Counted from the first letter of the stretch, positions 1 to 7,554 are shown. The stretch: 16,338 nt of DNA from an uncultured Alistipes sp. (GCA_937880705.1 CALGRZ010000014.1:1-16338), one strand, 5' to 3'. Notes: generated from the sequence alone by a model not told the origin. Program-made: numbers and translations.

Positions 1-587
1 TCCTCCAACTCGCTCTTGATGTTGTATAGGCCGAGCTTGTGGGCAATCTGCGCATAGAGGTTAAGGCTCTCCCAGCTCTTGCTGCGACGCTTGCGCTGCG
101 GGAAGATATCCAACGTGCGCATAACCTCCAGTCGGTCGGCCAGCTTGATAAGTATCACACGCGGATCCTCGGAGTAGGAGACGATCATATCACGGAAGTC
201 CGACGCCTGCTCCTTCGACTCCTTAAGCTTGATATCCGAGATCTTGCACAGAGCGAGGGTGATGCCCAACACCTCCCCTCCATAGTCGTTGCGGATGGTG
301 GAGAGCAGCTCCTGCTCATCCTCCGAGTGGCTCTGCACCGCCATGCGCACCACATCGTGCAGTATGGCAGCAACGGTAGAGTTACGACCCAGACCCACCT
401 CCTCGGCAACGATGCGCGCCACGGCAACATCGTGGTCGAGCATCGGCTCGCCATTGTAGCGCGTCACACCCTGCATGCGCTCCCCGGCAAAGAGCAGGGC
501 TCGGTCGACCATCCGACAGGTGGTCTGGGAGAATTGCGCTGCAAGCATCTCGCGAAAGGCACTGTATCTTGAAAGTATATCGTTCAT
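1..587 (-). CDS. relA: RelA-type (p)ppGpp synthetase, N-terminal part (partial)
   Basis: This is the N-terminal 195 residues of a long RelA/SpoT family protein, which makes the alarmone (p)ppGpp from ATP and GDP/GTP in starved cells. The visible part is the HD domain. YNGEP (44-48) followed by LDH52, LHDVV (76-80), IKLADRL (147-153) and YAQIAHKLGLYNIKSE (178-193) are family signatures. The hydrolase metal site looks degenerate: the usual HDxxED reads HDVVRM at 77-82, and the usual DRLHNMRTL reads DRLEVMRTL at 151-159. A synthetase-only RelA is therefore likelier than a bifunctional Rel/SpoT. The synthetase, TGS and ACT domains lie outside the window. The start ATG (587-585) lies 11 bases after the stop of the upstream methyltransferase gene, so the two are probably cotranscribed. 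Family call is firm; the relA versus rel/spoT subtype is inferred. Confidence 0.9.
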   Translation of the reverse strand, partial: MNDILSRYSAFREMLAAQFSQTTCRMVDRALLFAGERMQGVTRYNGEPMLDHDVAVARIVAEEVGLGRNSTVAAILHDVVRMAVQSHSEDEQELLSTIRNDYGGEVLGITLALCKISDIKLKESKEQASDFRDMIVSYSEDPRVILIKLADRLEVMRTLDIFPQRKRRSKSWESLNLYAQIAHKLGLYNIKSELE

Positions 588-598
588 AATCACTGTTT

Positions 599-1369
599 TT
601 ACATTTTACGCACTATAACCAGGTCGTCACCTGCCACCGCATACCTGCTGCGCTCATCGGCTGTCAGCTTTGCGGCATAGTCGACACGCTCCACAACAAA
701 GCCGGCCTCGCGCAACCGCTCGTCGTAGTCACGGCCATAGATACGGCGGTGGTCATACTGACCGAAGAGACGTGTGCGCTCCGCAGCATCGGTGATGCTA
801 TCATCCTCGAAGGTATGTTCGCGTGTTCGATCCTCCGGCACAACCATTATGCCCCACCCTCCGTGGCGCATAATGCGGTAGAGCTCGCGCATAGCCAGAC
901 GATCATCCGCCACATGTTCGAAGAGGTGGTTGCAGATGACCACATCCACCGAACGATCCGCAAGCGGTATATCTTGTACGTCGAAGTGCATATCGGCCAA
1001 AGGTGACTCCAAATCGGCTGTTATATACCCCTCTGTGCCGCGATAGAGCCGTCTGAAGTGCTTCATCAACGACACCTCGGGGGCTATGTGTAGCAGACGG
1101 GGCAGTCGCTGCATGAGGTCGCTCTCACGCTCTATCCAGAGCCACAGCATGCGGTGACGCTCCAACGAGAGGCAGCGCGGACAGAGTGCATCCTCCCGCG
1201 AACGCACATAGCCATAGGGCAGGAAGCGTCGCCGGCGGCTACCACAGATGGGGCACTCGCGACCACGACCCATATAGGCCACACCCATAACGGGTACGGC
1301 CCACCCCGCGAGGCGTTGCAGCCACGCACGGGGGATGTGGTTGAGTGACCATCTGACAAGACGCTTCAT
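599..1369 (-). CDS. SAM-dependent methyltransferase with N-terminal zinc-ribbon motif
   Basis: A 256-residue class I methyltransferase-like protein. Two cysteine pairs, CPIC (39-42) and CPRC (63-66), look like a zinc ribbon. HIAPE (94-98) takes the place of the usual glycine-rich SAM loop, as in a known subgroup. An acidic D119 follows at the end of the next strand (YITADLESP), then DVVICNHLFEHV (142-153), the post-I/motif II region of methyltransferase domain 11 proteins, and a strand near VVERVDYA. The substrate is unknown; relatives sit near sugar or cell-envelope genes, but nothing here names a target. I chose the ATG at 1369-1367 because it follows the xseB stop by one base (TAG-C-ATG). 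A longer reading from 1468 would overlap xseB by almost 100 bases. It probably belongs to the xseA-xseB transcript. Confidence 0.8.
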   Translation of the reverse strand: MKRLVRWSLNHIPRAWLQRLAGWAVPVMGVAYMGRGRECPICGSRRRRFLPYGYVRSREDALCPRCLSLERHRMLWLWIERESDLMQRLPRLLHIAPEVSLMKHFRRLYRGTEGYITADLESPLADMHFDVQDIPLADRSVDVVICNHLFEHVADDRLAMRELYRIMRHGGWGIMVVPEDRTREHTFEDDSITDAAERTRLFGQYDHRRIYGRDYDERLREAGFVVERVDYAAKLTADERSRYAVAGDDLVIVRKM

Positions 1370-1370
1370 G

Positions 1371-1568
1371 CTACTCCTCGTTGTTGATGAGTTGTTCGAC
1401 CTCCTTCTCGGTGGCCAGCAGCTCCTGACGACACAGGGCGATAAGCTCCGTAGCTCGGCGCACAGCACCCGACAGCTCGTCGATACCCAGCTCCGAGGAG
1501 CGTAGGCGCGCGAGTATCTGCTCGACCTCGGCCATAGCCTCGGTATATGTTAACCTCTTCTTTGTCAT
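1371..1568 (-). CDS. xseB: Exodeoxyribonuclease VII small subunit
   Basis: A 65-residue protein that assembles with XseA into exonuclease VII, which degrades single-stranded DNA from both ends during mismatch and damage repair in the cytoplasm. The family pattern is plain: TYTEAMAEVEQIL (7-19), then LGIDELSGAVRRATELI, then a charged helical tail ending in two glutamates. It is slightly shorter than the E. coli protein (about 80 residues), which is normal for Bacteroidetes. The ATG at 1568-1566 lies 4 bases after the xseA stop, so the two subunits are made from one message. Confidence 0.93.
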   Translation of the reverse strand: MTKKRLTYTEAMAEVEQILARLRSSELGIDELSGAVRRATELIALCRQELLATEKEVEQLINNEE

Positions 1569-1572
1569 ATAT

Positions 1573-2850
1573 CTATCGTTTCATCATTTTTGTCACCTCA
1601 CCGCGCAGCTCACCATCGGCCACGCCTACAATAATCTCCTCGCCCACAGCCACATCGTCAACCGAGCCTACCACACCTCGTGGGGTGCGCACCACGGCGA
1701 AGCCAAGACGCAAAATTCGCTCCACGGAGTAACCTCCGACAACCTCCTCGGCATGGTCGAGGCGTCGATGCTCGCCACGCAGCAGCTCGCGCACACCACC
1801 CGACAGCTGCTCCTCGGCCATGGTCAGTCGGTTGGTCGCATTGTTGAGCATGACGACGGCCGAGCGCGTAAGCTCCGCTGTGGCACGCTCCAGGGTGACA
1901 CGCTCCGTGGCGATACGTCCCACAACGCCATCACGCAGGGCTCGGGCACACTCCTCCACACGGCACAGCTGCTCATCGGCCATCTCCACAAAGAGCGTAG
2001 CCACAGCCGTCGGGGTCTTACACGACCGCCAAGCGACCATGTCGGCAACCGAGATATCTTTGTCGTGGCCGATACCCGTAACCACAGGCAGAGGGAACTG
2101 CGCAACGTAGGTGGCTATAAGGTAGCTGTCGAAGAGTGCCAGGTCGCTAGTCGAGCCACCACCACGGATGATGGCCACGGCATCGAACTCCACCTCACGC
2201 TCCGCAATGGCCATAAGTGCCTCGACAACAGCCTGCTCGGCACTATCGCCCTGCATAAGGCTCTCGAAGAGCGTGGTACGAAAGCGATAGGGGGCACGGC
2301 CCAGCTCACGCATAAAATCCTGATAGCCCGCAGCCGTGGGGCTCGACACCACGGCGATGCGCAGTGCCGGGGTAGCCATATCCAGCTCGCGGTTCATATC
2401 CCACACGCCATCGGCCTGAAGGCGCGCTATGGTCTCGCGGCGACGTCGCTCCACCTCGCCCAGCGTGTACGACGGATCGAGGTCGACAATCTGCAACGAG
2501 AAGCCATAGACCTCATGGTAGGTCACAACGACACGCACCAAGACGCGCAGTCCGGCTTTGAGCTCACCCCCTGTGGCCGCAGCAAAGGCTGTGGCAAGGC
2601 GCGAGAAGGCCGTGCGCCAGATGACGGCGCGAGCCTCGGCACGCGGGGCACCATCGCTCTCGCCCTTCTCGACAAGGTTGAGGTAGCAGTGGCCGGAGCG
2701 GTTGAGCTTAAGCTCCGAGATGTCGGCACTAACCCACAGAGGATCGCCAAAACGCTCCTCGACGGTATAGCGCACCATACGCTGAAGGTCGAGCAGCGTG
2801 ATATGCTCGGCTGCGGTGGTGGCCATGACTATGGGACGTGTCGTCATCAT
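1573..2850 (-). CDS. xseA: Exodeoxyribonuclease VII large subunit
   Basis: A 425-residue catalytic subunit of exonuclease VII. The N-terminal OB-fold that binds single-stranded DNA spans about residues 17-125 (DPLWVSADISELKLNRSGHCYLNL is its typical core). The nuclease domain follows, with SPTAAGYQDF (170-179), IIRGGGSTSDLALFD (227-241) and GIGHDKDISVADMVA (259-273), then KTPTAVA. A long helical region and the ending LRLGFAVVRTPRG complete the family layout. The reading frame is open back to 2973, but that would run over 100 bases into the upstream gene. The ATGs at 2850 and 2847 sit just after that gene's stop and are preferred. ATG 2826 is a possible later start. The length compares with 456 residues in E. 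coli. Confidence 0.93.
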   Translation of the reverse strand: MMTTRPIVMATTAAEHITLLDLQRMVRYTVEERFGDPLWVSADISELKLNRSGHCYLNLVEKGESDGAPRAEARAVIWRTAFSRLATAFAAATGGELKAGLRVLVRVVVTYHEVYGFSLQIVDLDPSYTLGEVERRRRETIARLQADGVWDMNRELDMATPALRIAVVSSPTAAGYQDFMRELGRAPYRFRTTLFESLMQGDSAEQAVVEALMAIAEREVEFDAVAIIRGGGSTSDLALFDSYLIATYVAQFPLPVVTGIGHDKDISVADMVAWRSCKTPTAVATLFVEMADEQLCRVEECARALRDGVVGRIATERVTLERATAELTRSAVVMLNNATNRLTMAEEQLSGGVRELLRGEHRRLDHAEEVVGGYSVERILRLGFAVVRTPRGVVGSVDDVAVGEEIIVGVADGELRGEVTKMMKR

Positions 2851-2861
2851 GGGTAAGTTCG

Positions 2862-3404
2862 CTAAAGTAGTATTATGCCTCGCTCCTCGGGCAGGCTCTT
2901 GCCCTCGGGGAGTTGTAGGTTGACAAGGTGTATGCTCTCGGTGGGCTCGCCATCGCGCATCGCCGGCTGCCATGCGGGGGCCGAGGCTATGGCCTTGCTC
3001 ACACGCTTCAGGAAGCTGCGCGAGGTAACCTGCAACACCTCTGCGATGGTCGCATGGCCCTCACTATCGACGAGAAGTCGCAGCGACACCCGCTCGGCAG
3101 GCATGCTATCGTCCCACTTAACCCTTCGGGCCAGATACTGGGTGAAGTTATCCTCGCCCTCGACAGCGAAGCGTGCAGGGGTGTCGTAGCGCAACGTAAC
3201 GAGTATCACACCCTCCGAGGCACGCTCACCCCAATGGGCAATGGTCTGCTCGTCGGCAGGCAGCACATCTATGCTCTGGATATCCTCATGGGGAATACCC
3301 TCGATAGAGTCCACGACATGGCCATTGACCACATACATAGGCTCCTGTGCCCACGCCACAAGGCATAGGCAGAGCGTAGCTAAAAGGGTGAGTGTTCGGC
3401 GCAT
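2862..3404 (-). CDS. Secreted TonB C-terminal domain protein with SusC-plug-like segment
   Basis: A 180-residue exported protein. Residues 1-20 are a signal peptide ending at AWAQ. Residues 23-71 (MYVVNGHVVDS, then IQSIDVLPADEQTIAHWGERASEGVILVTL) match the motif found in the plug region of SusC-type TonB-dependent receptors, where the consensus runs from 'VIDG' to 'ASNGVILITT'. Residues 85-172 resemble the TonB C-terminal domain: YLARRVKWD, LRLLVDSEGHATIAEVLQ, then SAPAWQPAMRDGEP. There is no N-terminal membrane anchor or proline-rich spacer, so it is not a standard TonB and cannot tap ExbB/ExbD directly as written. It may act in the periplasm on an outer-membrane receptor. It sits between the DUF2490 barrel gene (2-base gap) and xseA (11-base gap). 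The domain calls are by eye; the role is unknown. Confidence 0.72.
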   Translation of the reverse strand: MRRTLTLLATLCLCLVAWAQEPMYVVNGHVVDSIEGIPHEDIQSIDVLPADEQTIAHWGERASEGVILVTLRYDTPARFAVEGEDNFTQYLARRVKWDDSMPAERVSLRLLVDSEGHATIAEVLQVTSRSFLKRVSKAIASAPAWQPAMRDGEPTESIHLVNLQLPEGKSLPEERGIILL

Positions 3405-3406
3405 GG

Positions 3407-4195
3407 CTACAACTTGAATTTATAGGTTATGCCAAAGATATGGCGATACTCATTCTCGCGCTTATAGCCCTTCAGATCGCCCTTATTACCCTTGTAGTCG
3501 ATGTTGTACGAGCGATCGTAGTCCATGTAGTAGTAGAACTCCATGCGGTGGTTGCGGCGGATGCGGTACTTGACACCGACACCGGCACGGTAGCGCGTAA
3601 CGTAGTTATCCGTACTCCACTCTGCCTCCTTATAGTTGGCCACAACCTGCGGGGCGTTGAGCGTATTGTGCAGCTCGAAGAGCAGATAGGGTGTCCACCT
3701 CGAGTGGCGGATATTGTACTCGGCCATAAGGCGCGAGCGTAGCACAAGAGCACAGGGCGACTTCTCAAAGCGGTTAACCGAGTCGGTGCGGAAGGTTGTC
3801 TGCAACCTCTCGCGCAGCGACAAGTCGACACGACCCACCTTCACCGTACCCTCCAAGTTGAGGTTGACACGGTGACGCGGACGCTCCCAACGGCCCACCT
3901 CGTGGGGGTTGATAAGCAGGTAGTCGGCACCCACGTTGAAGTATTTGCACACCTCATACTCGGCACCTACCGAGGTCTGCAGGCGGTCGACGGTGGCAAA
4001 GTCCTCCTTGAGGCGCACCTGGAAAGAGGCCTCTAACGACAGATGCTTGATGGGCTCCCACTCGAAGCTGCCCTCCAGACGACCACGGAAGTCGTTACCG
4101 GTGATGTTGGCAGGTGCAGGGATCTCCTGCGCCATGGCTGCCGAGGCCGCGATAAGCATCACGACAACAACGACATATCTCTGCAAAGTCTTCAT
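3407..4195 (-). CDS. DUF2490 family outer-membrane beta-barrel protein
   Basis: A 262-residue exported protein with a signal peptide cut after AMAQ (residue 23). The rest is a series of amphipathic strands with alternating hydrophobic and polar or aromatic residues (SLEASFQVRLKED, VNLNLEGTVKVGRVDLSLRERLQTTF, TPYLLFELHNTLN, YRAGVGVKYRI, RMEFYYYMDYDRSY), ending HIFGITYKFKL. A C-terminal aromatic strand of this kind is typical of an outer-membrane barrel. The shape and motifs fit DUF2490, a Bacteroidetes family of unknown function. It follows the DUF4956 gene by 12 bases, so it probably shares its message. A link to the polyphosphate polymerase gene two places upstream is suggested by position only. 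Confidence 0.82.
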   Translation of the reverse strand: MKTLQRYVVVVVMLIAASAAMAQEIPAPANITGNDFRGRLEGSFEWEPIKHLSLEASFQVRLKEDFATVDRLQTSVGAEYEVCKYFNVGADYLLINPHEVGRWERPRHRVNLNLEGTVKVGRVDLSLRERLQTTFRTDSVNRFEKSPCALVLRSRLMAEYNIRHSRWTPYLLFELHNTLNAPQVVANYKEAEWSTDNYVTRYRAGVGVKYRIRRNHRMEFYYYMDYDRSYNIDYKGNKGDLKGYKRENEYRHIFGITYKFKL

Positions 4196-4207
4196 AAGCG
4201 CAAACCT

Positions 4208-4957
4208 CTAATCGTTAAATGCATTCTTCTCGTTGAGCTTCAGCGTGCTATCCACCGACGGACGCTCACCCTTCACGGGGCGATAGTGAACCTTCAGGAA
4301 GGCGACATCGCGCAGCAGGTCGACATTGCCCACATCGACACTCTCAACCTTCAGGCCGAGGCGTTGCTCGAGGTCGGCGATAAGCTCCTCACGACGCTCG
4401 GGGCGTATAAGCTCGATACGCTCATAGCAGACGAGCTTCGACGCCGTGCCTTTGCGCATGACGTAGTACTCCAACACGGCCAACACCGCGATGATAAGGC
4501 CGTTGGCCAGAGCCAGCTCGGCATACGACACCATGAGGTTAATGCCGTTGATCACCGCCACGGCAATGGTCAGAAAGAGGTATGTCATCTCGCGGATAGG
4601 CACCATCTCGGTACGATAGCGCATGATGCCGAAGATCATAAACAGACCAAGACCAATGCTCACATCGATGCCCACGCTCTTGAGGAAGAAGAGCAACAAA
4701 AAGACGGCTGACGAGAAGAGCATGAAGGTCGCAGAGAAGTCCTTGCGACGACTCTTCGGATAGTAGAAACAACGCACGATGATGCTGCACACTATGAGGT
4801 TGAGCGCAAACTGCACGGCGAGCTGCATAACCGACATCGTATCGCACAGAGGGATGCCCAGGAAGGTGGCACCCATATCGCCCTCGGCACCGGCCAGAGC
4901 AGCTATCTCGGCATCATACAGATCGGGGTCGATGCCCGTATCGTCAAAACGTATCAT
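4208..4957 (-). CDS. DUF4956 integral membrane protein
   Basis: A 249-residue inner-membrane protein. Hydrophobic segments lie near residues 45-63, 77-94, 97-112, 126-146 and 150-166. The hallmark IMFGIMRYRTEMVPIREMTYLF-like stretch is at about 106-128 (FGIMRYR, then VPIREMTYLF), followed by a soluble C-terminal domain of about 80 residues (KLVCYERIELI to the end) that may be cytoplasmic. DUF4956 genes are commonly next to VTC-domain polyphosphate polymerase genes, and that is so here (5-base gap). A reasonable inference is that the pair makes a membrane-bound polyphosphate synthase or exporter, but the biochemical role of DUF4956 is not settled. Start ATG at 4957-4955. Confidence 0.87.
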   Translation of the reverse strand: MIRFDDTGIDPDLYDAEIAALAGAEGDMGATFLGIPLCDTMSVMQLAVQFALNLIVCSIIVRCFYYPKSRRKDFSATFMLFSSAVFLLLFFLKSVGIDVSIGLGLFMIFGIMRYRTEMVPIREMTYLFLTIAVAVINGINLMVSYAELALANGLIIAVLAVLEYYVMRKGTASKLVCYERIELIRPERREELIADLEQRLGLKVESVDVGNVDLLRDVAFLKVHYRPVKGERPSVDSTLKLNEKNAFND

Positions 4958-4962
4958 ATTGG

Positions 4963-5766
4963 TTATCTTTTAGTTAATCGTTTATCTATTTCGCGTAGTC
5001 GCTCCTTGAAGCGGTTGCACTTCACACCCGCAACGGTGAGGGCAGTGCCTATGCAGTACTTGCTCACCTTGAGCGGCGTAATACGCATCTGTCGTAGCAC
5101 GCGCTTCATCACCGAGTCTTGCAGACCATCCTGCTTAAGCTCGACGATGGCCATCCGCTCGATGGTAGCCTCACGGCCGCCACGCATATCCCGATAGCGC
5201 AGGTCGAGGTCGATGGTAAGACGCTCGGTGAAGGCCGGGTTGATGAGCGTGATGCGCGTAAAGCGGGTGCGCAGTGCCGGGGTCAGCCGCCCGATGTCGT
5301 ACCATGCATGGTCACTGAAAAAGGCCATCGCAGCAGCATCCTCCGAGAAGCCGTGGAAGAGCTCGGCCGAGATACCCACACGTCGCTTGCGCGTGCGACC
5401 CCGATTGCTCTTGTTCTTGATCTCGAGGAAGCTCACGCCACTCTCGACATAGGTTCGGGTGCGTATCTTCTGGCGGGTGAGCCTACGGTTGTGGTGCACA
5501 AGGTACATGTCGCGCTCGGCGGTGTCGTAGTAGAGCGTATCGTAGCGACAGGCCCTACACTGCCCGATGAGCTGCACCTTATATCCCTCCACGGCCGCCC
5601 TATCCAGAAGGTCGAGCACCTCATCCACGCTGAGCACATACTTCGTATCGACACGGTTCATCAGTTTAACACCCTGCATCTCGGCAAGCGTGACAGTGGC
5701 CATACGCTGCCAGACGGGGAGGTTGTTAAGGGCCTCAAAGGTTGTGTTCGGTCGAGTATCGGGCAT
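4963..5766 (-). CDS. VTC-domain polyphosphate polymerase
   Basis: A 267-residue soluble protein of the VTC (vacuolar transporter chaperone) family, whose tunnel-fold domain builds polyphosphate from nucleoside triphosphates. Basic and acidic tunnel motifs are visible: RVDTKY (38-43), RYDTLYYDT (74-82), HNRR (92-95), KIRTRTY (100-106) and FLEIKNKSNRGRTRKRR (113-129). Near the C-terminus IVELKQDG carries a likely metal-binding glutamate. There is no SPX domain and no membrane segment of its own. Membrane attachment would come from the DUF4956 protein encoded 5 bases downstream. The ATG at 5766-5764 overlaps the TGA of the upstream gene (TGATG), a sign of coupled translation. A GTG one codon earlier is less likely. 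Confidence 0.88.
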   Translation of the reverse strand: MPDTRPNTTFEALNNLPVWQRMATVTLAEMQGVKLMNRVDTKYVLSVDEVLDLLDRAAVEGYKVQLIGQCRACRYDTLYYDTAERDMYLVHHNRRLTRQKIRTRTYVESGVSFLEIKNKSNRGRTRKRRVGISAELFHGFSEDAAAMAFFSDHAWYDIGRLTPALRTRFTRITLINPAFTERLTIDLDLRYRDMRGGREATIERMAIVELKQDGLQDSVMKRVLRQMRITPLKVSKYCIGTALTVAGVKCNRFKERLREIDKRLTKR

Positions 5767-6185
5767 CACTCGTAGATATATTCAAATTGGCGATAGGAGT
5801 TCAACATTCCGTTGGGCGAGTAGTTATAGCGACGTGTGCAGACACCCTGGCTGTCATACTCGAACTTACGCACCTTCTGCACCTTGCCGCGGCTGTTGTA
5901 GACCACCTCCTTGATGAGCAGACCCCGCTCGTTGTACTCGTAGGTCGACCGCCACGAGAGATAGTGGCCGTAGTCGGCATACTCTCTCTCCTCGATAAGA
6001 CGACCCTCGGCATCATAGAGCTCGGTGTGGTCTACCCACTTGTTCTTGCCATCGGGCGTGGTCTTCCACTCCTTGACCAGTAGCGTCTGTCGCTTTGCAC
6101 GGGCCAGAGCACCACGATCCTGCTCCTGTGCCACGACGGGCAGGGCGCAGATCATCACCATCAACATCATCACTACTCTTCGCAT
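5766..6185 (-). CDS. Small secreted protein with YD-like repeats, function unknown
   Basis: A 139-residue exported protein. A signal peptide of about 20 residues ends at PVVAQ. The mature part has repeated units of the form YD/YN-x-x-G-x-x-x-x-x-x-x-Y: ELYDAEGRLIEEREY, YEYNERGLLIKEVVY, FEYDSQGVCTRRYNY, then YSPNGMLNSYRQFEY. These resemble the YD/RHS or MORN-like repeats of surface proteins. No catalytic motif is seen. It is the first gene of the minus-strand run and overlaps the start of the polyphosphate polymerase gene by one base, so it is translated with it. A weak candidate -7 box (TAATTTTT on the minus strand) lies near 6224-6231. The role is unknown. Confidence 0.72.
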   Translation of the reverse strand: MRRVVMMLMVMICALPVVAQEQDRGALARAKRQTLLVKEWKTTPDGKNKWVDHTELYDAEGRLIEEREYADYGHYLSWRSTYEYNERGLLIKEVVYNSRGKVQKVRKFEYDSQGVCTRRYNYSPNGMLNSYRQFEYIYE

Positions 6186-6245
6186 AATCGGCTACTCTTT
6201 TACTCGGTAAACGTCTCTCGACTCCTAAAAATTATCTGTTATAAT

Positions 6246-6281
6246 GCAAAAACGACCAAGCCCTTGTGCGGGACTTGGTCG
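6246..6281 (-). terminator. Intrinsic terminator of prfA
   Basis: An inverted repeat pairs CGACCAAG (6253-6260) with CTTGGTCG (6274-6281). An inner CCC/GGG pair surrounds a 6-base loop, with a single bulged base. On the minus strand the hairpin is followed directly by five Ts (the A-run 6248-6252 on the plus strand). It lies 42 bases after the prfA stop and in front of the next minus-strand gene, so it separates the two transcripts. Confidence 0.82.
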
Positions 6282-6322
6282 AGATGCTCAAATCATAGTT
6301 TGTGGGCCACTCTCCCTACCCG

Positions 6323-7408
6323 CTACAGCTCGCTCTCCTTAAGACGCTCGGCATTCTCGGCCACGATAAGCTGGTCGATAACATCCTGAATGTCGCCATC
6401 CATAAATGCCGAGAGGTTGTAGATGGTGTAGTTGATGCGGTGGTCGGTGATACGTCCCTGGGGGTAGTTGTAGGTACGAATCTTGGCCGAGCGGTCACCC
6501 GTCGACACCATAGTCTTACGCTTCGAGGCTATCTCGTCGAGATACTTCGAGTACTCGAGGTTGAAGACTCGGGTACGAAGCTCCTCGAAGGCCTTATCGA
6601 AGTTCTTGAGCTGCGACTTCTGGTCCTGACACTGCACGACAATACCTGTGGGGATGTGGGTAAGACGGATAGCCGAGTAGGTGGTATTCACCGACTGGCC
6701 ACCGGGACCCGATGCACAGAAGATATCCTTGCGGATGTCGTTCATCGAGATCTCGATGTCGAACTCCTCGGCCTCGGGCAACACAGCCACCGAGGCTGCC
6801 GAGGTGTGAACACGTCCCTGGGTCTCGGTCTGGGGCACACGCTGCACACGGTGCACACCCGACTCGTACTTCAACGTGCCGTAAACACTCTGGCCGGTCA
6901 CCTTGAGCACAACCTCCTTGTAACCGCCCGCAGCACCATCCGACGACGAGGTGATCTCATATCGCCAGCCCTTTGACTCGATATACTTGGTGTACATACG
7001 CAACAGGTCACCTGCAAAGATGGCGGCCTCATCGCCACCGGTACCGCCACGGATCTCGACAATTGCATTCTTATCGTCCTGGGGATCCTTGGGGATAAGC
7101 AGCAGCTTGATCTCCTCCTCCATCTTCTCGATGGCGGGCTCGAGTGCTGCCACCTCCTCGCGGGCTATCTCGCGGAACTCCTCATCCTTCTCATTAGCCA
7201 GCACATCCTTTGCCTCGGCAAGGTTGGCCAACGCGGTGCGGAAACGCTCCGAGGTCTCGATGATGGGCTCCAGCTCCTTGTACTCCTTGGTGAGCTGCAC
7301 GAACTGCTTGACATCGGCAATAACCTCGGGGTCGGTCAGCTTCTGACCTATCTCCTCGTACTTCAGACGTAGGCCGTCGAGGCGTATCAAAATTGAATTA
7401 TCAGCCAT
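6323..7408 (-). CDS. prfA: Peptide chain release factor 1
   Basis: A 361-residue release factor that reads UAA and UAG in the ribosomal A site and triggers release of the finished protein. The catalytic GGQ is at 236-238 (CASGPGGQSVNTT). The stop-codon reading tripeptide of the RF1 P-x-T type is PQT at 192-194 (RVPQTETQGRVHTS). RF2 would have SPF here, so this is RF1. The acidic coiled N-terminal domain (about 1-110) and RGGTGGDEAAIF (120-131) complete the family signature. Length matches E. coli RF1 (360). It has its own upstream promoter on the minus strand and its own terminator, so it is a single-gene unit pointing away from the phage-type cassette. Confidence 0.97.
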   Translation of the reverse strand: MADNSILIRLDGLRLKYEEIGQKLTDPEVIADVKQFVQLTKEYKELEPIIETSERFRTALANLAEAKDVLANEKDEEFREIAREEVAALEPAIEKMEEEIKLLLIPKDPQDDKNAIVEIRGGTGGDEAAIFAGDLLRMYTKYIESKGWRYEITSSSDGAAGGYKEVVLKVTGQSVYGTLKYESGVHRVQRVPQTETQGRVHTSAASVAVLPEAEEFDIEISMNDIRKDIFCASGPGGQSVNTTYSAIRLTHIPTGIVVQCQDQKSQLKNFDKAFEELRTRVFNLEYSKYLDEIASKRKTMVSTGDRSAKIRTYNYPQGRITDHRINYTIYNLSAFMDGDIQDVIDQLIVAENAERLKESEL

Positions 7409-7448
7409 TGGTTTTATAAAGTTTTCCTTTTGTTTAATCTTAACCGCG

Positions 7449-7480
7449 CAAATATAGCGAAAAATTTTTAATTATGCTAA
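7449..7480 (-). promoter_or_regulatory. Promoter of prfA (Bacteroidetes type)
   Basis: The minus strand carries TATATTTG (7456-7449), an exact match to the Bacteroidetes -7 box TAnnTTTG. TTAG (7480-7477) stands 20 bases upstream at the -33 position, one base from the TTTG consensus. It is 40 bases ahead of the prfA start. An inverted repeat (TTATGC 7472-7477, GCATAA 7483-7488) covers the -33 box and could be an operator. Confidence 0.7.
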
Positions 7481-7500
7481 TCGCATAACCCAATGATTAT

Positions 7501-7530
7501 TAAAATATTTGATTTGTGTGTAAAATATTT
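7501..7530 (+). repeat. Two copies of TAAAATATTT, 20 bases apart
   Basis: TAAAATATTT occurs at 7501-7510 and again at 7521-7530. The core AAATATTT is its own reverse complement. The copies are two helical turns apart and end 25 bases upstream of the cassette -33 box. They could be a protein-binding pair or an A+T-rich activating stretch. In an AT-rich spacer, chance is also possible. Confidence 0.4.
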
Positions 7531-7554
7531 AGAACAATTTTTTAACCTAAACCC

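Noticed and set aside
1370..1468. Longer start for the methyltransferase
   Set aside because: It would overlap xseB almost halfway; the ATG one base after the xseB stop explains the data.
1753..2856. Long plus-strand open frame (367 codons) opposite xseA
   Set aside because: It lies wholly antisense to a clearly recognised xseA; the protein has no recognisable motif and its composition (His/Arg-rich) is that of a reverse-frame shadow in GC-rich DNA.
5119..5775. Plus-strand open frame (218 codons) opposite the VTC polymerase gene
   Set aside because: The opposite strand has all VTC motifs; this frame has none of any family.
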